A DNA stretch of 64,000 nucleotides. It comes from Panulirus ornatus (lineage: Eukaryota; Arthropoda; Malacostraca; Decapoda; Palinuridae). This document shows, one piece after another, positions 1 to 64,000 of the stretch; position 1 is the stretch's first letter; the number at the start of each line of letters is the position of its first letter. The position numbers and the translations under genes are program-made. The DNA is taken from positions 17,571,117 to 17,635,116 of the forward strand of contig NC_092250.1 in assembly GCF_036320965.1 (NCBI RefSeq). Reading direction: 5' to 3'. The notes under the pieces were generated by a model, which was not told the origin of the DNA, made no database searches, and saw only the letters and a list, made by a program, of their open reading frames with translations.

Positions 1-170
1 ATTGTACCTCTATATTCCCTGTGTGTTGTAGAAGGTGACTGAAGGGGGAGGGATGGGTACCCTCCCCATCTTTTATTTCAGTTTCTGAAAGAGGGTACAG
101 AAGATGGGGGATGCTCATCCTCCTCAGAGGCTCAGACTGGGGTCCCAGTCTGAATGTGACCAAGATGAGA
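1..170 (+). repeat. Diverged copy of the SINE-like unit, or 5' UTR of the adjacent RTE element
   Basis: It matches the 5' half of the SINE-like family (attccctg, gtagaagg-gact, gggaggga, then a purine-rich gaacagag-like stretch), but diverges after about 110 bp. It runs directly into an endonuclease-region remnant, so it could instead be LINE 5' sequence from which the SINE was derived. Confidence 0.5.
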
Positions 171-179
171 AGAGAGGAG

Positions 180-2630
180 AGATAAGTTGTATGTTTGAGG
201 AAATAAAACTGGATGTTCTGACTCAGAAAAAAGCTCAAGGGCAAAGGGTAAGAATGGTTTGAGAATGTCTTAGGAGTCAAGTCAGGAGTTAGTGAATAGA
301 CGAGAGCTAAGGAAGGAGTAGCATTATCCAGAAGCAGGAGTTGTAGATGTATGTGATAGACTGTAAGGAATTAAGTTCCTGTTCTATGTGGGTAAAACTG
401 AAAGTGGATGGCAAGAGATGGGTGATTATGCACCTGGACGTGAGAAGAAAGATCATTAGAGGCAAATATTTTGGAGCAGCTGAATGAGTGTGTCAGCAGT
501 TTTGATGTACAAAGCCAGATATTAGTGATGGGTAATTTAAATGCAAAGGTAAGTAAAGTGTCAGTTAAGGGTATAAGTGGGGTCCATGGGGTATTCAGTG
601 TTATGAATGGAAATGGTGAAGAGCTTGTGGAGTTGTGTGCTAAAAAGATGGTGAGTAATTGGAAATGCCTGATTTATAAAAGATAAACACGTTTGGCAAG
701 GCAGCAGGTTTGGATGGTATTGCAGTTGTATCTATTTTAAAAAGGGGGTGACTGTATTGTTGACTGGTTGGTAAGGTTATTTAATGTATGAATGACTCAT
801 GGTGAGGTGCCTGAGGATTGGCAGAATGTGTGCATAGTGCCATTGTACAAAGGCAAAGGGGATAAGAGTGAGTGCTCAAATTACAGAGGTATAAGTTTGT
901 TGAGTATTCCTGGTAGATTATATGGGAGGGTATTGATTGAGAGGGTGAAGGCATGTACAGAGCATCAGTTTGGGAAAGAGCAGTGTGGTTTCAGAAGTGG
1001 TGGAGGATGTGTGGATCAGGTGTTTGCTTTGAAGAATGTATGTGAGAAATACTTAGAAAAGCAAATGGATTTGTATGTAGCATTTATGGATCTGGAGAAG
1101 GCATATGATAGAGTTGATAGAGATGTTCTGTGGAAGTTATTAAGAATATATGGTGTGGGAGGCAAGTTGTTAGAAGCAGTGAAAAGCTTTTATCGAGGAT
1201 GTAAGGCATGTGTACGTGTAGGAAGAGAGGAAAGTGATTGGTTCTCAGTGAATGTAGGTTTGCGGCATGGGTGTGTGATGTCTCCATGGTTGTTTAATTT
1301 GTTTATGGATGGGGTTGTTAGGGAGGTGAATGCAAGAGTTTTGGAAAGAGGGGCAAGAATGAAGTCTGTTGGGGATGAGAGAGCTTGGGAAGTGAGTCAG
1401 TTGTTGTTCGCTGATGATACAGCGCTGGTGGCTGATTCATGTGAGAAACTGCAGAAGCTGGTGACTGAGTTTGGTAAAGTGTGTGAAAGAAGAAAGTTAA
1501 GAGTAAATGTGGATAAGAGCAAGGTTATTAGGTACAGTAGGGTTGAGGGTCAAGTCAGTTGGGAGGTAAGTTTGAATGGAGAAAAACTGGAGGAAGTAAA
1601 GTGTTTTAGATATCTGGGAGTTGATCTGGCAGCGGATGGAACCATGGAAGCGGAAGTGAATCATAGGGTGTGGGAGGGGGCGAAAATCCTGGGAGCCTTG
1701 AAGAATGTGTGGAAATCGAGAACATTATCTCGGAAAGCAAAAATGGGTATATTTGAAGGAATAGTGGTTCCAACAATGTTGTATGGTTGCGAGGCGTGGG
1801 CTATGGATAGAGTTGTGCACAGGAGGGTGGATGTGCTGGAAATGAGGTTTGAGGACAATGTGTGGTGTGAGGTGGTTTGATCGAGTAAGTAATGTAAGGG
1901 TAAGAGAGATGTGTGGAAATAAAAAGAGCGTGGTTGAGAGAGCAGAAGAGGGTGTTTTGAAATAGTTTGGGCACATGGAGAGAATGAGTTAGGAAAGATT
2001 GACCAAGAGGATGTATGTGTCGGAGGTGGAGGGAACGAGAAGTGGGAGACCAAATTGGAGGTGGAAAGATGGAGTGAAAAAGATTTTGAGTGATCGGGGC
2101 CTGAACATGCAGGAGGGTGAAAGGCGGGCAAGGAATAGAGTGAATTGGATCGATGTGGCATACCGGGGTTGACGTGCTGTCAGTGGATTGAATCAGGGCA
2201 TGTGAAGTGTCTGGGGTAAACCATTGAAAGTTGTGTGGGGCCTGGATGTGGAAAGGGAGCTGTGGTTTCGGGCATTATTGCATGACAGCCAGAGACTGAG
2301 TGTGAACGAATGGGGCCTTTGTTGTCTTTTCGTAGCGCTACCTCGCACACATGAGGGGGAGGGGGATGGTATTCCATGTGCGGGGAGGTGGCGATGGGAA
2401 TGAATAAAGGCAGACAGTGTGAATTGTGTGCATGGGTATATATGTATGTGTCTGTGTGTGTATATATATGTGTACATTGAGATGTATAGGTATGTATATT
2501 TGCATGTGTGGACGTGTATGTATATACATGTGTATGGGGGTGGGTTGGGCCATTTCTTTTGTCTGTTTCCTTGCGCTACCTCGCAAACACGGGAGACAGC
2601 GACGAAGCAAAATAAATATAAATGAATAAA
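180..2630 (+). mobile_element. RTE-like LINE with endonuclease remnant and internal deletion
   Basis: Positions 190-690 translate in broken frames to APE endonuclease-like sequence (EQLNECVSSF, then QILVMGNLNAKV, where GDxN is expected). At about 690 it jumps directly to the reverse transcriptase start (aaggcagcaggtttggatgg), missing roughly 0.5 kb of linker present at 55303-55730. The RT frame 792-1880 has YRGISLLS, AFMDLEKAYDRVDRD and LLFADDTALVADS. A TGT-to-TGA change precedes 792 and a 2-bp deletion near 1850 ends the frame. The 3' UTR runs to the stem-loop and an A-rich tail near 2625. Confidence 0.85.
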
Positions 2631-2639
2631 ACACGTTTG

Positions 2640-3130
2640 AGTAGGAGATGATCAGCAAATATTATATCACATATGAATTGATAGATGTGTAAAAGAGAAA
2701 CTTTTGGATGTAAATTTGCTGAGAGGGGCAACTGGTAGGATGTCTGATCGCTGTATTTGTAGAACCATGTTATTATTTGCTTCCTATATAATAGGTATCT
2801 ATTTGCTTGCAAAAGCATTATGGTATATTTTCCCTGATTATTTGAAGTGTAGAAGTATTTCAGTATGTTATATTTCAATTTTAAAACAAAAATTCTTTTG
2901 GGACCAAAAAATACCCTGCAGTTGGATGCACAATTCTGATTATCCAGCTTTTCATAAGATGTACCAGTGATCCAGCAAAGCCAGAATCACTGATATACAC
3001 TTAACTGCCTATAAAACCAATAAGAGTTAACACACAGTACAAATACAAAATTCAAGTTAGGAGAAGGGAGGGATAAATGGTTTGCTAAGTAAAAGCTATG
3101 CTAAGGTAAAAGGTGATAAATCAGGGAAAC
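2640..3130. other. Intronic sequence without recognised content
   Basis: AT-rich sequence between the first LINE copy and a tandem array. I see no exon matching the CSPG pattern and no repeat family described elsewhere in the window. Confidence 0.5.
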
Positions 3131-3134
3131 CCTC

Positions 3135-3790
3135 TTTTTCTTGAATTTACAATCCCAAATTTGTATTGAGCATGAATAATAGTCCTTATGCTGAGGCTCA
3201 TCAAGCAAATCTACTACCCTCAGAAAAATACTAAAAATTGTAAGTAGGTCTGTGGGGTATTTTTGAGTCCACAGATTTTTTTTTAATGAAGTATAATGAA
3301 ACACTTCTGTACCTAAAATAATCGTGGAGAATATCTCTTATGCTCTCCCTTGCCAACAGATACCCAGTGAATACAAAATGAATAATCACATAATGTTTTT
3401 TATATGTAATCTTCAGTTATAGACCTTAATGACCCCCAAACAATATTTAAACCTTACATTTTTATGTTAGCATGAAAAATAGTTCTCATACTAAGGTTTT
3501 CAAGTTGCAGGGTATTATGTTAGCCCAAAAACCTTTTGTTTTTAGATGTAATATACCATAATGAAATGCTTTTATACTCGAAATAATCATGGAAAATACC
3601 TGATAATACTTCCCATGGACAGGTACCCAGTAAATATAAAGGAGTAATCACAATCTTTTTAAGGTGCACTCACATAATTATAGGCCTTACTACCCCAAAG
3701 ACAATATTTTAAACCCAGATTTATATTCAGCTTAAAGAATAGTCCTCCTACACCCAGTCTTTGCATTTTGCAGATCACTGTAAATGATTT
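3135..3790. repeat. Diverged tandem array 1, unit about 280 bp, about 2.3 copies
   Basis: Marker segments recur in order: an AATAGT-CCTTATGCTGAGG-like block at about 3175, 3478 and 3738; an AATGAAA-(C/T)-ACTT block at about 3295 and 3560; and TACCCAGT(A/G)AATA at about 3361 and 3627. The copies are clearly diverged and the last is truncated. Confidence 0.65.
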
Positions 3791-3849
3791 CGTCTTTATG
3801 CAAGGAATGTACTTTTACCAGTCACTCTTTTTTTGCCGTCAAAATTTGC

Positions 3850-4680
3850 TACTGTGTGGGTTTATGGGGTAAAAAGTGCACCAAAACCAGTAAGGGTTGA
3901 TGGGTAGATTAAGCATGGATCAGTGGATCAGTCTTGTAATTACCACCTTTGATTACAGCTCTCTGCTACTTGTGGGGTTTGGGTGCTATGCTAATATGAT
4001 TTTCCTCCAGCCTGCTGTATTTGTGGATATTGCATCCAAATGTCCAGCAATATCTTCTCCTACCCCACAATTAGCAGTTAAACAGTAAAGAGTCTCTCTT
4101 GACATGAGAAGCAAAGCTTGAAATTTTTACAACCCACTGATTCTGGCAAGGGAGCGTCACCATGGTAGAAAGTGCCCCAAAACTTCTGTCATAGTTGGTG
4201 TGTCCTTCGAGAATTGCACACTTTCCCACCTGCAGGTCAGGCTTGCAGTTATCACTGTTATGTGTGGGTCTGTGCTACTTGTACAGTTTGAGTACCTGCT
4301 AATATGATTTTCCTGCAGCCGTTTGTGTGTATGTTTGTTAATGTGGTATCCAAACGTCCAGCAACATCTACCCTAGAACTATGAGTTAAACAAAAGAGAA
4401 CCTCTCAACATAGAAATGAAGCTACAAATTTTTCAACACACTGATGCTGGTGAAGGGGCATCAGCACAGTAGAAAATGTGCCAAAAGCCCAAAACACTGG
4501 TGGGGCAAGCGAGGGCATGGGTGTAGTGTGCCACTTACCCACCAGCAGGTTACTCTTCCAATAACCACCGATATTTGCTACTTGTGTGATTTGTGTACAA
4601 ATGCCTATGGGATTTTCTTGTAACCCATTGTATTTATGTTTCTTAATATGGCATCCTAACTCATGTAAATACCTGAAATA
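3850..4680. repeat. Diverged tandem array 2, unit about 306 bp, three copies
   Basis: The segment GCTACTTGTG followed by GCTAATATGATTTTCCT recurs at about 3965, 4275 and 4578, each time followed by ATTGCATCCAAATGTCCAGC-like sequence. A second marker (CACTGATGCTGGTGAAGGGG-like) recurs at about 4135 and 4440. It is unrelated in sequence to array 1 next to it. Confidence 0.7.
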
Positions 4681-4689
4681 TATCATTTG

Positions 4690-5253
4690 CATATCATGTA
4701 CATGACACTTATCTGACTCGTATACATCCCAGTACAGTTCTTATGTCTGTCTTTGTCCTCCACTTGATACATCTGTTGACCTAATGTTTAATTTCAGGCA
4801 TTTTCTTAATCCTGATACTTTCTTTTTACCTCTATCTCAGAAGTGTGTTATTTTAAAGATTTGTAGCTCTTTTCCAATCACATATCTTCAGATTTCATCA
4901 CTTCTGCATAAAATTCTTAAGCCTATATACCCCTCCTAAACAAAGCAGCTCAGTTATTTGCACACTATTAAGTAAAAGTATATTATATATGACAGTAAGA
5001 GTAGATGTGTGCAGATTGAGGTTATTCATTTGTTCCTCATGCTACCTTGTTAAGGCAGGAGAACCCAATTAAGTTTTGAAAAATAACTATTGTCATCTTT
5101 ACCACCCATCCACTGTTTGTATATATGAGTGGGGGGTTCCATCAAATTTTTATCAAAATTAATTACTTTTTTGTTTAGGAATATGTTTATTTTCCCTATT
5201 AGATATTTTAAGCAAGAAAATGTAGTTTATATTAAGTGGTTTGTCTTTTTCAG
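4690..5253. other. Intronic sequence before exon 1
   Basis: AT-rich, with no recognised repeat. It ends with the pyrimidine tract and acceptor of exon 1. Confidence 0.5.

Positions 5254-59716
<54,463 letters not shown>

Positions 59717-59763
<47 letters not shown>
59717..59763. repeat. (TA)n microsatellite at the start of the 3' UTR
   Basis: About 47 bp of pure TA repeat beginning six bases after the stop codon of the FRAS1/FREM-like gene. Confidence 0.95.
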
Positions 59764-59770
<7 letters not shown>

Positions 59771-59960
59771 TAATTGTTCCATGAAGAGAGCAAACAGATG
59801 AACTACAAAAGTGTGTGTATATCTGTGGACTCCTATAAGATGTGTAATTCCTGTATGCAGAAGACAGTTTGACTCCAAGCCTCAAATTGAGTGACTTCTT
59901 ATATATGAATATATATGTTGTAAGTGGTGTCTGATTGCAAAAGGAATTGTGCCATATATT

Positions 59961-59966
59961 AATAAA
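59961..59966 (+). promoter_or_regulatory. Candidate poly(A) signal
   Basis: AATAAA about 250 bp after the stop codon, within AT-rich sequence. A second AATAAA lies at 60938-60943. No transcript evidence is available to choose between them. Confidence 0.45.
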
Positions 59967-60870
59967 GGATCAGCTGTGGGTTAGTATTTGAGTTGCAGAC
60001 AACTGAGACCCATGAAAGTAAAGTTAAAAATAAATGTTGAAAAATTCATGATTAAAGGATTGATATTCAAAATCCTGTTAAAATATTATGTGATATAGTT
60101 ATCTAGCGCAGACTTTATCAGTATTGTTTTATATACTGATTAATGTAACGCTAATCATTCACAAATGTACACAAAGTGAATTTAATGACAAAGCATTTAT
60201 TAACTGTGATAGGACACACGCAATAAGCAAATTTGCAGATATGATTTAAGAGAGCAGTCTTCTTGGTGTGATCATTGATACTCATGATTGTAATTTTCTT
60301 GTCAGGATGAATTAGCAAAAAATCATCACTTTAATTCATAGCCTTGGAATACAAGGTAAGAACTCTTCACTGTTCACTGGCAAGTGACCTGATAATTATT
60401 AGATCTAGCATTCATGTGTGAAGCTATACTAGTGCCTTCCTTCAAGATATATATTATGCTCTATTTATTGTATTCCTCAACAGGTACCTCACATATACTT
60501 TTTTCCTGCAAGTTATCATACCTGTGCTAAATCTTTCCCATGTCATTACTGAGTGTTATTGCAATGATTGTGTCCCTTACTGGAAATGGACAGAATATTT
60601 ACATAAAAGAAAATAATGACAATTTAACCAGAATGTTTGGCTGTTCCTTTTCCAGTGCCTTAATTGTGATCATGATACTTTGAATCTCCAAAGGTGCTAT
60701 GTTTAGTTTATTTATAGTAGCAGACAAAGACTGATGGTTATATTTGAATTTTAGATCATTTCTGCTGTATCTATATGATGATGCTTTGTTGCACTTATGT
60801 TCTTTACTTTGTGTGGTCACATTCAGCAATTCCATTACCAGTCAATCTTATTTAAAAAATCCTCAGGTGT
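59967..60870. other. Downstream sequence without recognised content
   Basis: AT-rich sequence after the first poly(A) signal candidate. No gene or repeat family recognised. Confidence 0.45.
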
Positions 60871-60873
60871 ACA

Positions 60874-64000
<3,127 letters not shown>

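Noticed and set aside
2193..2658. Overlapping 60-100-residue ORFs rich in H, I, Y and T (MYIHTHP-like)
   Set aside because: They are translations of the TA/TG-rich LINE 3' UTR on either strand and recur at every copy. There is no protein-like pattern or splice context.

Overview
The window is eukaryotic genomic DNA dominated by one long, intron-rich gene on the + strand and by very many copies of a few retrotransposon families. Repeat density, abundant (TA)n and (CA)n tracts, a dominant RTE-like LINE with a companion SINE, and a FRAS1/FREM-type extracellular matrix gene together suggest an arthropod, most likely a decapod crustacean. This is inference: no rRNA or mitochondrial marker is present to name the species.

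The gene covers about 5.25-59.7 kb and continues upstream of the window. I could assemble 26 exons by matching splice sites, intron phases and protein-family pattern. They encode about 2,470-2,500 residues: nine CSPG (NG2-like) repeats, the first lacking its N-terminus, then five Calx-beta domains, a cysteine-containing C-terminal ectodomain region, a candidate furin-type site, one transmembrane helix, and a 75-residue cytoplasmic tail ending GTEV, a class I PDZ ligand. This is the architecture of transmembrane FRAS1/FREM2 proteins, which act at the epithelial basement membrane in the vertebrate Fraser complex. Intron phases match at every junction except the last, where two introns are possible. 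A poly(A) signal candidate lies about 250 bp after the stop codon.

The introns are packed with an RTE-like non-LTR retrotransposon (APE endonuclease remnant, reverse transcriptase with FADD, and a long 3' UTR), in both orientations and often nested. The best copy (41477-43890, minus strand) has an uninterrupted 732-codon reading frame, an oligo(A) tail and a 9-bp target-site duplication. A SINE-like element of about 230-240 bp is also repeated. Its 3' end shares a stem-loop with the 3' end of the LINE, as expected if it borrows the LINE machinery. Other content includes a third dispersed repeat (three copies), older LINE fragments, a degenerate repetitive ORF, diverged ~300-bp tandem arrays, a 30-bp minisatellite, and a 0.6-kb inverted repeat.

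The last 2.7 kb (61297-64000) is an unbroken (CTG)n array running off the window, about 1.6 kb downstream of the stop codon. I see no tRNA, rRNA, CRISPR or prokaryotic-type feature.
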